A stretch of DNA of 33,779 nt from Candidatus Fermentibacter sp. (GCA_030373045.1 JAUCPW010000043.1:1-33779); one strand, 5' to 3'; positions 15,827-23,575 are shown, counted from the first letter of the stretch. A program made the numbers and translations. The notes: generated by a model not told the origin, from the letters alone.

Positions 15827-17667
15827 GTCCGGGCCACGGGTCTCGGGTCGCGGGATACGGGACGCCGGATGCCGGCAGCATGCTTCGGGCGAGGAGGCCC
15901 GCGGCCCCCGGGCGCATCGAGGAGGCTCGCGATCCGAAGGGCGCCCTCGCGAGGCTCGCGGGGTACCTGCGGCCCTACAGGGGCGCTCTCGCGATCGTCC
16001 TCCTCATGGTGGCGGGGTACACGCTCCTTGGGCTCGCGGGCCCGTGGCTGACGAGCATCGCGATCGACGGGTACATCATCCCGGGCAGGATCGAAGGGCT
16101 GGGTGCGATCGCCCTCGCGATGCTGGCTTCCTACCTTCTCTCCGACCTGCTGCATGCCCTTGCCGACCGAAGGATGGCGGTCATCTCGCAGGAATCGCTG
16201 ATGCTCCTCAGGAGGGATCTCTTCGCCCGGCTGCAGGTTCTCCCCGTCGGCTTCTTCGACAGGACTCCGGCGGGAGAGCTCATGAGCAGGCTCACCAACG
16301 ACATAGACGCTATAAACCAGGCCGTCTCACAGAACGTCACAGCGCTCCTCGCGAGCGTTCTGTCGCTGGGGGGGATCCTCGCGGCGATGCTCCTGCTCGA
16401 TGTGCAGCTCACGCTCGCAGCCCTCGCGGTCATCCCCCTGATGCTGCTCTTCACCGGATTCGTGGCGAGGTACACCCGCCGGGGCTTCAGGGATCTCCAG
16501 AAGCACCTCGGCTCGATGAACGGGATGCTTGAGGAGGCTATCACCGGCCGGAGGATAGCCGAGGCCTTCGGCAGGAAGGACGACGTCCTGGAGGAGTTCG
16601 ACAGGAGGAACGAAGCGGTCTTCCGGTCGGGCGTCGCGGCGAACAGCTACGCGCTGCTCCTGATGCCCGTGAGCAACGCGCTCGGGAACGTCTTCATCGT
16701 CGTCATGGCAGCCTTCGGGAGCTGGCTCGCGCTCAGGGACCTCGTGACAGTGGGCGTGATCGCTGCGTTCGTCACCTACGGCCGGAACTTCGTCCAGCCG
16801 CTGCGGCAGCTCGCCAACATGTACAACTCGATCCAGGCGGCCCTCGCCGGCGCGGAAAGGATCTTCGAGATACTCGACATGGCCCCGGAACCGGGGGCCG
16901 GTGGTGGGGGCTGGTCAGGAGAGGTCGCAGGAGACGTCCGGTTCGATTCGGTGGATTTCTCCTACGTCCCCGGGACGCAGATCCTGGCCGACATAGGCTT
17001 CCATGCGGAGAGGGGGCGCACCGTGGCTCTCGTCGGCCCCACCGGAGCGGGCAAGACGACGATGACCAACCTCCTCACGAGGTTCTACGAGATCGACTCG
17101 GGCGTCATCTCGATGGACGGCAGGGACATCAGGGGGATGAACCTCGCCTGCCTCCGCGGCAGCCTCGCGCTGGTCCTGCAGGACACGTTCCTCTTCGCCG
17201 ACACCGTCATGGAGAACATCAGGTTCGGCAGGCTCGACGCGACGGACGACGAGTGCGTCGAGGCGGCCCGCCTGGCCCAGGCCGACCATTTCATACGTCA
17301 GCTCCCGATGGGCTACGCCACCGACCTGTCCGAGGGGGCCGCAAACCTGAGCCAGGGGCAGAGACAGCTCCTGTCCATCTCGAGGGCCATACTTGCGGCG
17401 CCTGCGGTGCTGGTGCTGGACGAGGCCACGAGCAGCGTCGACACCAGGACGGAGAGGAGGATCCAGGAGGCCCTGTTCCGTCTGAGGGCCGGGAGGACCA
17501 GCATCGTGATCGCGCACAGGCTCGCTACGATAAGGGATGCGGATCTGGTGCTTGTGCTGGACGGAGGGCGCATCGTGGAGCGCGGGACCCACGCATCGCT
17601 GCTCGCCGTCCGCGGCTTCTACCGCTCCCTCTACGAGATCGGTGTCAGAGGAAAAAATGTCAAGTAA
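15823..17667 (+). CDS. ABC exporter, catalytic subunit (MdlB/BmrD-like), C-terminus altered by a repeat element
   Basis: Predicted 614 residues, starting at the ATG that overlaps the partner's stop. An N-terminal extension of about 45 residues precedes six transmembrane helices. Walker A is V-G-P-T-G-A-G-K-T-T near 405, the signature is L-S-Q-G-Q near 508, and Walker B with the normal catalytic Glu is V-L-V-L-D-E-A-T-S-S-V-D near 530. With the 14075 gene it forms a heterodimer with one hydrolytic and one degenerate site. The last eight residues (GVRGKNVK) and the stop codon come from repeat element 2, which begins at 17640. The native tail after S-L-Y-E-I was therefore probably replaced by an insertion. 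The ATPase core ends before this point, so function is probably kept. Confidence 0.9.
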   Translation: MSPGHGSRVAGYGTPDAGSMLRARRPAAPGRIEEARDPKGALARLAGYLRPYRGALAIVLLMVAGYTLLGLAGPWLTSIAIDGYIIPGRIEGLGAIALAMLASYLLSDLLHALADRRMAVISQESLMLLRRDLFARLQVLPVGFFDRTPAGELMSRLTNDIDAINQAVSQNVTALLASVLSLGGILAAMLLLDVQLTLAALAVIPLMLLFTGFVARYTRRGFRDLQKHLGSMNGMLEEAITGRRIAEAFGRKDDVLEEFDRRNEAVFRSGVAANSYALLLMPVSNALGNVFIVVMAAFGSWLALRDLVTVGVIAAFVTYGRNFVQPLRQLANMYNSIQAALAGAERIFEILDMAPEPGAGGGGWSGEVAGDVRFDSVDFSYVPGTQILADIGFHAERGRTVALVGPTGAGKTTMTNLLTRFYEIDSGVISMDGRDIRGMNLACLRGSLALVLQDTFLFADTVMENIRFGRLDATDDECVEAARLAQADHFIRQLPMGYATDLSEGAANLSQGQRQLLSISRAILAAPAVLVLDEATSSVDTRTERRIQEALFRLRAGRTSIVIAHRLATIRDADLVLVLDGGRIVERGTHASLLAVRGFYRSLYEIGVRGKNVK

Positions 17668-17838
17668 TCAGGGTATTCGTAATAGTCACCTATTGATGTT
17701 CATAATCGACGAACCGCAATATAGCGCCACAGTCGAGTTGTTCAAGAGTCACGGTGGAAGAGTTTGCATGAGTGATGCATCTCGATAATGGTCATAGTCA
17801 GCCTACCTGATTACTTGACATTTTTTCCTCTGACACCG
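17640..17838. repeat. Inverted-repeat element 2 (about 200 bp)
   Basis: A 199-bp AT-rich island. Its two arms are perfectly complementary for at least 33 bases, reading CGGTGTCAGAGG-AAAAAA-TG and then TCAAGTAATCAGG from both ends. The outer bases match elements 1 and 3; the inner part does not. The interior has a small hairpin (TGCAT ... ATGCA near 17766-17780). The left end lies inside the reading frame of the ABC exporter gene and provides its stop codon TAA at 17665-17667. No protein gene is seen inside. Confidence 0.9.
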
Positions 17839-17952
17839 CCCTGGAGCTGCCGGGGGGGAATAACGTGCGGACGACAGGGTAACACACAGGTACGAGGTTC
17901 GGGTTTACCACCGCCGAAGGCCTGATACTGGTTCCAACCGGAAGGAGCCGCA

Positions 17953-18678
17953 ATGTCCCCGAGATCGATGGTGCTCATGGCCCTGGTGTCCGCATCGCTT
18001 CTCCTGTCCGCATGCGGGCAGGAGCCCCCCGACATCGTGCGGCAGATATCCGTCACCGGGAACGGCACCGCGGAAGCCGATCCCGACGTCGCGACCATCG
18101 TCTTCGGCGTCGATGTCAGCTCCGAGGATCCCGGCGAAGCCGTGGCCGAGGCCACTGCCATGATGAATTCCGCGATCGAGGCCGCCGGTACGGCGGGTGT
18201 GGCCTCGGAAGACATCAGCACCCAGAGCTACAGCCTGTGGATCGAGAACGTCTACGATCCGCTGACATACCAGTACACGGGGGAGATACTCTATCACGTC
18301 TCGCACTACGAAACGGCGGACGTGCGCGATCTGGCAACGGTCGGAGACGTCCTGGCCGCCCTGGTCGATGCAGGCGTCAACAGCATCTCGAGCGTGACCT
18401 TCAGGGTCGAGGACCAGTCTGCTCTCTTCGCTCAGGCCAGGGAGGCGGCCATGGCCGACGCCGTGAGCAGGGCCGAAGCCATCGCGGAAGGCCTGGGCGT
18501 CTCGCTGGGCGAGCCCACATACGTCTCGGAGTACGGCGGCGGCTACACCGAGTTCGACCAGCTCGGCAGGGCGGCCGGCATCACTACGGCGAGCGCCGAC
18601 ATGGGAACGGGTCCCTACTTCTCGCCGGGATCTTTCTCCACCTCTGCGAGCGTCACGGTGACCTTCGAGATAGAATAG
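17953..18678 (+). CDS. SIMPL (DUF541/YggE-like) domain lipoprotein
   Basis: Predicted 241 residues. The ATG at 17953 follows GGAAGGAG. The leader ends in the lipobox L-L-S-A-C-G. The body is one SIMPL domain: I-S-V-T-G-N-G-T-A-E-A-D-P-D-V-A-T-I-V-F-G-V is the usual opening, followed by a central I-S-T-Q-S-Y-S-L and a C-terminal D-A-V-S-R-A-E-A-I-A-E-G-L-G-V-S-L-G and S-V-T-V-T-F-E-I. E. coli YggE is linked to oxidative stress tolerance, while the biochemical activity of the family is unclear. It is followed by a strong hairpin at 18687-18714. Confidence 0.9.
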   Translation: MSPRSMVLMALVSASLLLSACGQEPPDIVRQISVTGNGTAEADPDVATIVFGVDVSSEDPGEAVAEATAMMNSAIEAAGTAGVASEDISTQSYSLWIENVYDPLTYQYTGEILYHVSHYETADVRDLATVGDVLAALVDAGVNSISSVTFRVEDQSALFAQAREAAMADAVSRAEAIAEGLGVSLGEPTYVSEYGGGYTEFDQLGRAAGITTASADMGTGPYFSPGSFSTSASVTVTFEIE

Positions 18679-18686
18679 GCTCAGTA

Positions 18687-18714
18687 CGGAGCGGGGGCGC
18701 ATGCCCCCGCTCCG
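18687..18714 (+). terminator. Strong hairpin after the SIMPL gene, no U-tract
   Basis: A perfect 12-bp stem (18687-18698 with 18703-18714; GGAGCGGGGGC pairs with GCCCCCGCTCC) closes the tetraloop GCAT. It starts eight bases after the stop codon. The lack of a T-run means it may act as an mRNA 3' end stabiliser or as a terminator that works without a U-tract. Confidence 0.55.
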
Positions 18715-18785
18715 GTATCCCCGCTGCCGGCGGAACCATCCCGGTCCCACCGGGTATCTGCTGTCTTCAGTCGGAAGGAGATCTC

Positions 18786-19373
18786 ATGCAGGTTCTCGGT
18801 CTGGTTCTGTCGGTATTCCTCTCGCAGGGTTGAGGCGGCTCCGCCTGTGCCGGTCCGGCATGGAAGAGCGTCTGCGAAGGTGAACTGGCTTCGGTCTGGG
18901 TGGAGAACGGCGTCCTGTACGAGTCCGCCGATCAGGCGGAGGTCTTCTGCACCCGGATCCAGGTGAGGAACGAATCGGGCGCCGCCATCGGAGTCGATCT
19001 CGGCGACGGTGATTCCAGGATCAGGCCGATCCAGTACGCCGGCCTCGATACGCCGGAGATGAGCGTGATCGACATCATCTCCCCGGTCGCTCCGGTCGTT
19101 TCCGACTCCCTCGCGGAAGCCGGGGCCTCCGCCTGGGCCGCGGGAGGGCTGTTCACCCTGGAGCCGGGCGATACCATCGAGTACTACGGAGAGTTCGACG
19201 GATCGGGGCCTGCGGACGTGGATGCGCTCGACTGCCGCTGGCTGATGCTCGCCTACGGCGGATGGATCACCGTCACCGACGGCTCGACCGCCGAGGTGAT
19301 CTCCCCGGAGGGTGGCTTCGTCTACATCCCGGCGAGGTTCCCCGTGACCTGGGCGGGTGTGCCGCCCGAGTGA
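18786..19373 (+). CDS. Hypothetical lipoprotein with in-frame UGA at the lipobox cysteine position
   Basis: The ATG at 18786 has an excellent AAGGAG site and opens a hydrophobic leader (MQVLGLVLSVFLSQG). Codon 16 is TGA (18831-18833). The same frame then continues without a stop for 179 codons to 19373 (GGSACAGPAWKS, then CEGELASVWVENGVLYES). If the TGA were TGC, the leader would end in L-S-Q-G-C-G-G-S, a normal lipobox like those of the neighbouring lipoproteins. As read, translation would stop after 15 residues, or a shorter protein would start at the GTG at 18900, which would lack any signal peptide. Options are a one-base nonsense change or base-call error, a pseudogene, or UGA recoding. 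The remaining sequence (LEPGDTIEYYGEFDGSG, WLMLAYGGWITVTDG) suggests a single beta-sandwich domain. The family is not recognised. Confidence 0.6.
18834..18860 (+). other. Two tandem hairpins immediately after the in-frame UGA
   Basis: Directly after the TGA come GGCG-GCTC-CGCC (18834-18845) and TGCCG-GTC-CGGCA (18848-18860). The second hairpin shows G-G-U-C in its apex at positions 19-22 after the UGA, the same offset as the GGU apex of the E. coli fdhF SECIS element as I recall it. GC-rich DNA forms such hairpins often by chance, so this is only suggestive. Confidence 0.25.
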
Positions 19374-19402
19374 CCCGCCGCGTCTCCGGAACCCCGGATG
19401 AC

Positions 19403-21667
19403 TCAGCGCAGGATCACGAACCTGGCCGAGGCGGAAGCATCCCCGGAACGCACCATCGCGAGATAGATCCCGGAGGGAGTGTCCGCCCCCGGCTCCCAAG
19501 AGGCAGCGGCGCCCGAACCGGTCGGGGTGGTGTGCAGCAGCCTGCCCGCCCCGTCGAAGATCGACAGCACTGCAGGGCCGTCCAGCCCTGACACGACGAA
19601 TGAAACAGCCCCGGCCGAGGGTGACGGCGATGCGACCACCGAAAGCATCCCAGGCTGAGTGACACCGCCTTCGATCCCGAGGGCGTCGCTCGACAGCTCC
19701 TTCACGCCGAATCCCCTGAGACCGGCGAAGAGCTGGGTGTCGGACCCGCCGTAGGCGATGTCCCACACGCATCTGCCCTCTATGCCGTCGTCGAGCGCCT
19801 GCCACGAATCTCCGCCGTCTGGGCTCCACTTCACCCCCGCGGTGTTGGTCCCGGCCAGCACGTTGGCGTTCCTGCTCCCAAGAACGGACCACATCAGGCC
19901 GGTCGAACCGGGGCACAGGCTCCAGGTCGCCCCCGAATCGAGCGACCTGTAGACGCCCAGGTCGGTGCCGCAGTACACGGAAGTCCCGTCCCAGCAGTAC
20001 GAAATGCAGGGCATGTAGCTGCCGGAAAGGCCCGAACCGGCAGTGAAGCTCGCCCCGCCGTCATCGGAATAGTAGACGGCTGTCCCGAGCTGCTGGAAGC
20101 TGGCGAATACGCGCAATCCGCCACCAGGGGCCTCGCCGAGCTCGATCGCCGGGTACAGCGCGCCGGGCAGCCCGGACGAAGTCAGCCAGGTGGCTCCCCC
20201 GTCCGTCGTGTATCTGATTCCGCCGCTTGCGATACCGGCCCAGGCGCGGTCGGCGTCCGACGGATCGAACGCCACCGCCGTCACCTGCTGCCCCGTCAGG
20301 CCGGCGGAGGCCCAGGAATCCCCGAGGTCATCCGACCTGAAGACCCCCGAGGCAGTCGCGGCGTAGATCGTCGAGCCCGTGTACTGGTCGTGGGATTCGG
20401 GGCAGATGTCGTATACGGTCCAGTTACCGAGCCCGTTCGAGGCGAGCTCCCAAGTCGCGCCGCCGTCTCCGCTGCGCCAGAGGCCGTGAGCCTCGCCCCC
20501 GGCGAGCAGGACGCCCTCTCCCTGGAGGAAGGCGACCGCATGGATGAAGCCGTTCGTCATGCCCTGCTGCGAAACCGTGTACGACCCCGAGGAGAGCCTC
20601 CTGTAGACCCCCCCGTTGTGCCCGGCGAGGTATCCCTGGGAACCCGGGCAGGCGGCCTGCCAGTAGGATGCCGTGATGCCCGCCGGGTTGAGCGTCCAGG
20701 TCGATCCGCCGTTGGTGCTCTCGAAGACGCCCTGGCCGTTGACCGGTGCATAGAGCGTCCCCGACGACCAGACGGCGGGGGCGTAGCTCGTCCCGGAAAC
20801 CACCTGGGTCCACGAACCTCCGTAGTTGGTACTGAGGTAGAAACCGCCGTCGTTCGTGACGATGACGGTACCTTCCGAGCCACCGGGGGAGGTGAGGATC
20901 CCCCAGCCCGACCCCGAGGGCCCCACCGCCGCCCATGTCGCTCCTGCGTCGTAGCTGCGGTACACCGAGTTCGAAAGGCCCGACATGGCGATGAACATCG
21001 TGTCGGGATGACCGGTGCAGAATCCGTAGCCCTTGAGGAATCCGGCATCGAGGCCCACGCTCGACCAGGTGGCGCCCCCGTCCGTCGAACGCCGTATCCC
21101 CTGGCCCGACGAGAGCCCGGCGACGAGGATGTCCGGATCGGTCCAGTGGACGCCCGTCAGAAGGACGTATGAAGACGACATCCCGCCGGAGACGACCCCC
21201 CAGGTCTGCCCCTGGTCGTCCGACCTGTACAGCCCGATTCGCGTGGAGGCGAAGAACGTGTTCGGCAGGGCCGACCCTCCGTTGCAGACGCTGTTCACCT
21301 GGATCGCCTGGAGGTCCGTCTCCTGCCAGGTCTGGCCTCCGTCGGTGCTGCGCCAGACCCCGCCCGCGTCCGGCGCCATGGAGTAGCCGCACCCGGCCAC
21401 AAGTACCGGGCTGCTTCCGGGCAGCGCCGCGATCGCCCTGACATTGCCGCCCCAGGGGCCGGAGCCCGTCCATGTGCCGGTTCCGGCAGCCGATGGCTCC
21501 GTGGGCGAGAATCCGAACAGCTCGTCGAGCCTGGACGGTATGGCCGAGAAGGTCTCGTTGTCGTACAGGACGCCTTCGGCATCCCGGAGTACGGCCGGGT
21601 TGTCCGCGGGAGCGGATGCTGCGAGCATGACCGCCATGAGCAGAAGCATCAGGGGCCTCCGATCCAT
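19403..21667 (-). CDS. Secreted BNR/Asp-box beta-propeller protein with C-terminal sorting domain
   Basis: Predicted 754 residues. The ATG at 21667 opens a signal peptide (RRPLMLLLMAVMLAASAPAD); the ribosome binding site is weak. I count twelve Asp-box motifs of the type S-x-D-x-G-x-T-W (for example STDGGQTW, SDDQGQTW, STDGGATW, SYDAGATW, STNGGSTW, SGDGGATW, SDDLGDSW, TTDGGATW, SLDSGATW, SPDGGDSW). This number would fit a double propeller or one large propeller of the sortilin/VPS10 or oligoxyloglucan-hydrolase type. No sialidase arginine triad or F/Y-R-I-P motif was seen, so it is probably a binding or structural protein. The last 80 or so residues (SVVASPSPSAGAVSF to PSGIYLAMVR) are the sorting/anchoring Ig module. 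It converges with the UGA-containing gene. Confidence 0.88.
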   Translation of the reverse strand: MDRRPLMLLLMAVMLAASAPADNPAVLRDAEGVLYDNETFSAIPSRLDELFGFSPTEPSAAGTGTWTGSGPWGGNVRAIAALPGSSPVLVAGCGYSMAPDAGGVWRSTDGGQTWQETDLQAIQVNSVCNGGSALPNTFFASTRIGLYRSDDQGQTWGVVSGGMSSSYVLLTGVHWTDPDILVAGLSSGQGIRRSTDGGATWSSVGLDAGFLKGYGFCTGHPDTMFIAMSGLSNSVYRSYDAGATWAAVGPSGSGWGILTSPGGSEGTVIVTNDGGFYLSTNYGGSWTQVVSGTSYAPAVWSSGTLYAPVNGQGVFESTNGGSTWTLNPAGITASYWQAACPGSQGYLAGHNGGVYRRLSSGSYTVSQQGMTNGFIHAVAFLQGEGVLLAGGEAHGLWRSGDGGATWELASNGLGNWTVYDICPESHDQYTGSTIYAATASGVFRSDDLGDSWASAGLTGQQVTAVAFDPSDADRAWAGIASGGIRYTTDGGATWLTSSGLPGALYPAIELGEAPGGGLRVFASFQQLGTAVYYSDDGGASFTAGSGLSGSYMPCISYCWDGTSVYCGTDLGVYRSLDSGATWSLCPGSTGLMWSVLGSRNANVLAGTNTAGVKWSPDGGDSWQALDDGIEGRCVWDIAYGGSDTQLFAGLRGFGVKELSSDALGIEGGVTQPGMLSVVASPSPSAGAVSFVVSGLDGPAVLSIFDGAGRLLHTTPTGSGAAASWEPGADTPSGIYLAMVRSGDASASARFVILR

Positions 21668-21801
21668 GTTGTTTTCCGAACGATCACGACTGACGGGCGG
21701 TCCGTCAACGAGACCGCGGCTCCCGGTTCTGTAACTCCTTTGGGCATCGGGGCGTCCTGTTTCGTATCATCGCATGCCGGTCACCGGAGTGGAGGATTGG
21801 G

Positions 21802-22914
21802 ATGAAACCTCGAGCGGGTGCTTTCGTCGCCGTGTGTTCCGCGCTGCTTGCCTCCTGCGGGGGGGGCGGGGGAGACGTTGCCGGGGAAGCCGGCCCCGTG
21901 CGGCTGGCCGTCGTGGACTCGATAGGGGTCGAGCTGGGCGACTCCAACTACGTCTTCGGATCCATCATGAGCATCGAGGCAGGACCCGACGGCCTCCTGT
22001 ACGTCCTGGACAGGGGGCGCGGCAGGGTGATGGTGTACGATTCCTCGGGCACCTTCGTCAGGCAGATCGCTAGCCCGGGCTCGGGCCCCGGAGAGCTGCT
22101 GAACCCGCTTTCCATGGCGGTCCTGGGCGACGGGCGCATAACGGTCTGTGCCGCCTTCAACGGCGGGATGTACACGTACGGGCCCGACGGGACCTGGGAG
22201 GGCCTTACCACATCCTTCACCAGCAATCCTCCCATGCTGATGGAGGGGGCGGACTCGGACGCATACGTCGCCCTCAAGCTAGACATCGACGTCGACGATT
22301 CCGGCGGTCTCACCCAGAGGGTGCGCATCGGCAGGTTCGAGCAGGGAGAAGAACCCACCGCATGCTATCACGACGCCACCTCGCCCTTCGATCCCACGGA
22401 CCTGACTTCGCTCATGCGGGAATCCTACCTCGGGTATGTCTACGGCGCGTCCGCGGACGGAACGGTGGCCGTGGCCAGAAGGGCGAGTGCGGAGTACGGG
22501 GTGGATCTCTTCGCGAGCGATGGCACCCCCCTGGCGGTGCTCGAGGGGGTGCCGGAGCAGGTCCCCAAGACCGAGGAAGAGATCGCCGACGAGAAGGCAT
22601 TCATCGAATCCCTCCTGAGCAGCATGGGGGTCAGCGGGGTCATAATCGAGTACGAACCGGACCCCTTCAGGGAGCAGGTTATCGGGGTCGGCTTCGACGG
22701 ATCCGGAAGGGTCTGGGTCCAGCGCGGCACCAGTGACACTCCCCTGTTCGACGTCTGGAGCCGGGCCGGAGAACTCCTCTTCACCGCCGAGGTCGACTCG
22801 CCCGGATCGGACCTCTTCGTCTGGGAGGTCGAGTTCGGCCCGGAGACCATGTACGCCTATTCGATGGATCCCGAATCCTACCAGAAGGTCTACGTTATCC
22901 CCCTGCCCGACTAG
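21802..22914 (+). CDS. Six-bladed beta-propeller lipoprotein (paralogue 4)
   Basis: Predicted 370 residues. The ATG at 21802 follows GGAGG. The leader ends in the lipobox L-L-A-S-C followed by a glycine run. The signature V-D-S-I-G-V-E-L-G-D-S-N-Y-V-F-G-S-I and the blades GLLYVLDRGRGRVMVYDSSG, P-G-S-G-P-G-E-L and GRITVCAAFNGGMYTYGPDG follow. The late block E-E-E-I-A-D-E-K-A-F-I-E-S-L-L-S-S-M-G, Y-E-P-D-P-F and G-R-V-W-V-Q-R-G-T-S matches the protein at 12814-13938 most closely. The two are clear recent paralogues, each next to a repeat element or a gene that contains one. Confidence 0.85.
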   Translation: MKPRAGAFVAVCSALLASCGGGGGDVAGEAGPVRLAVVDSIGVELGDSNYVFGSIMSIEAGPDGLLYVLDRGRGRVMVYDSSGTFVRQIASPGSGPGELLNPLSMAVLGDGRITVCAAFNGGMYTYGPDGTWEGLTTSFTSNPPMLMEGADSDAYVALKLDIDVDDSGGLTQRVRIGRFEQGEEPTACYHDATSPFDPTDLTSLMRESYLGYVYGASADGTVAVARRASAEYGVDLFASDGTPLAVLEGVPEQVPKTEEEIADEKAFIESLLSSMGVSGVIIEYEPDPFREQVIGVGFDGSGRVWVQRGTSDTPLFDVWSRAGELLFTAEVDSPGSDLFVWEVEFGPETMYAYSMDPESYQKVYVIPLPD

Positions 22915-23016
22915 CATGGGGGTGCGCGGATCGGGCCGCATGACCGGGTGATGCCATGAGGGCATGCCGGCTCGGCGGGTGGTTCGCCGGGCGCATCCAG
23001 TGTCGGACGGAGGATC

Positions 23017-23403
23017 ATGGAGAAGCGGCAGATCTGGACCAGGGTGCTCGCGATATCCGGGCTCGTGCTGATGGTCCTCGGTGCGCTGGATCCGCTCGAG
23101 GGCTCCCTGGTCATACTGGGTGGAGCAGGCATGGCCTTCGTCGGCGCCCACATCGGTGGAAGCCGGCACAAGCCGCTCCTCCTGCGAGCCCTTGTGCTCA
23201 TCCTGGTCGGCGTCGCCCTCATGTTCGGCCTCACCGCCATGGGAGGCCTGGGCGGCGAAACCGGGCGCTCGATGTGGTGGGCGCTGGCTCTGCTGCTCTA
23301 TCCTGCCGGCTGGATCATGGGGATCGTCGGCTCGGTGAAGCGCCTCATCGAACTCCGCCCGGTGTCAGAGCAAAAACGTAAGGTACTCACGGGTTTCGCT
23401 TGA
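23017..23403 (+). CDS. Small four-helix membrane protein, C-terminus supplied by a repeat element
   Basis: Predicted 128 residues with ATG at 23017 after GGACGGAGG. Four hydrophobic segments are visible: VLAISGLVLMVLGAL, LVILGGAGMAFVGAHIG, LLRALVLILVGVALMFGL and WWALALLLYPAGWIMGIVG. The native sequence appears to end near K-R-L-I-E-L-R. The last 14 residues (PVSEQKRKVLTGFA) and the TGA stop lie inside repeat element 3 (from 23359), so the original tail was extended or cut. I do not recognise the family; the helix pattern resembles small DUF-type inner-membrane proteins. Confidence 0.7.
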   Translation: MEKRQIWTRVLAISGLVLMVLGALDPLEGSLVILGGAGMAFVGAHIGGSRHKPLLLRALVLILVGVALMFGLTAMGGLGGETGRSMWWALALLLYPAGWIMGIVGSVKRLIELRPVSEQKRKVLTGFA

Positions 23404-23556
23404 CAGGCGGATGGTATTTTGCTTTGCCGAATCCCAGAGTACGCTGAAATGCATGCTGTATAGGCTAATCAGCGTCGAGCTCCAGAAATGATTCGTATAA
23501 GGATTATTGTCACAAGCTGTGATTCTGAGTACTTTACGTTTTTACTCTGACACCGG
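23359..23556. repeat. Inverted-repeat element 3 (about 200 bp)
   Basis: A 198-bp AT-rich island with ends CCGGTGTCAGAG-Y-AAAAACG. The arms match over about 31 bases with two mismatches (C/T and G/A, both transitions), and the inner arm (TAARGTACTCA) is unlike elements 1 and 2. The left end overlaps the last codons of the membrane-protein gene and provides its stop. The right end is 20 bp from the tRNA-Gln CCA end. No coding capacity is seen. Confidence 0.88.
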
Positions 23557-23575
23557 ACTGGGAGGGCAGGGGGCG

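Noticed and set aside
18831-18833. General UGA recoding (as in SR1/Gracilibacteria) in this organism
   Set aside because: Several well-supported genes here end in TGA (for example hcp, the SAM methyltransferase and the first ABC exporter subunit), so UGA is a normal stop in this genome.
12606-23556. CRISPR array made of the repeated GGTGTCAGAG units
   Set aside because: The units are thousands of bases apart and inverted within each element; there are no regular spacers and no cas genes.
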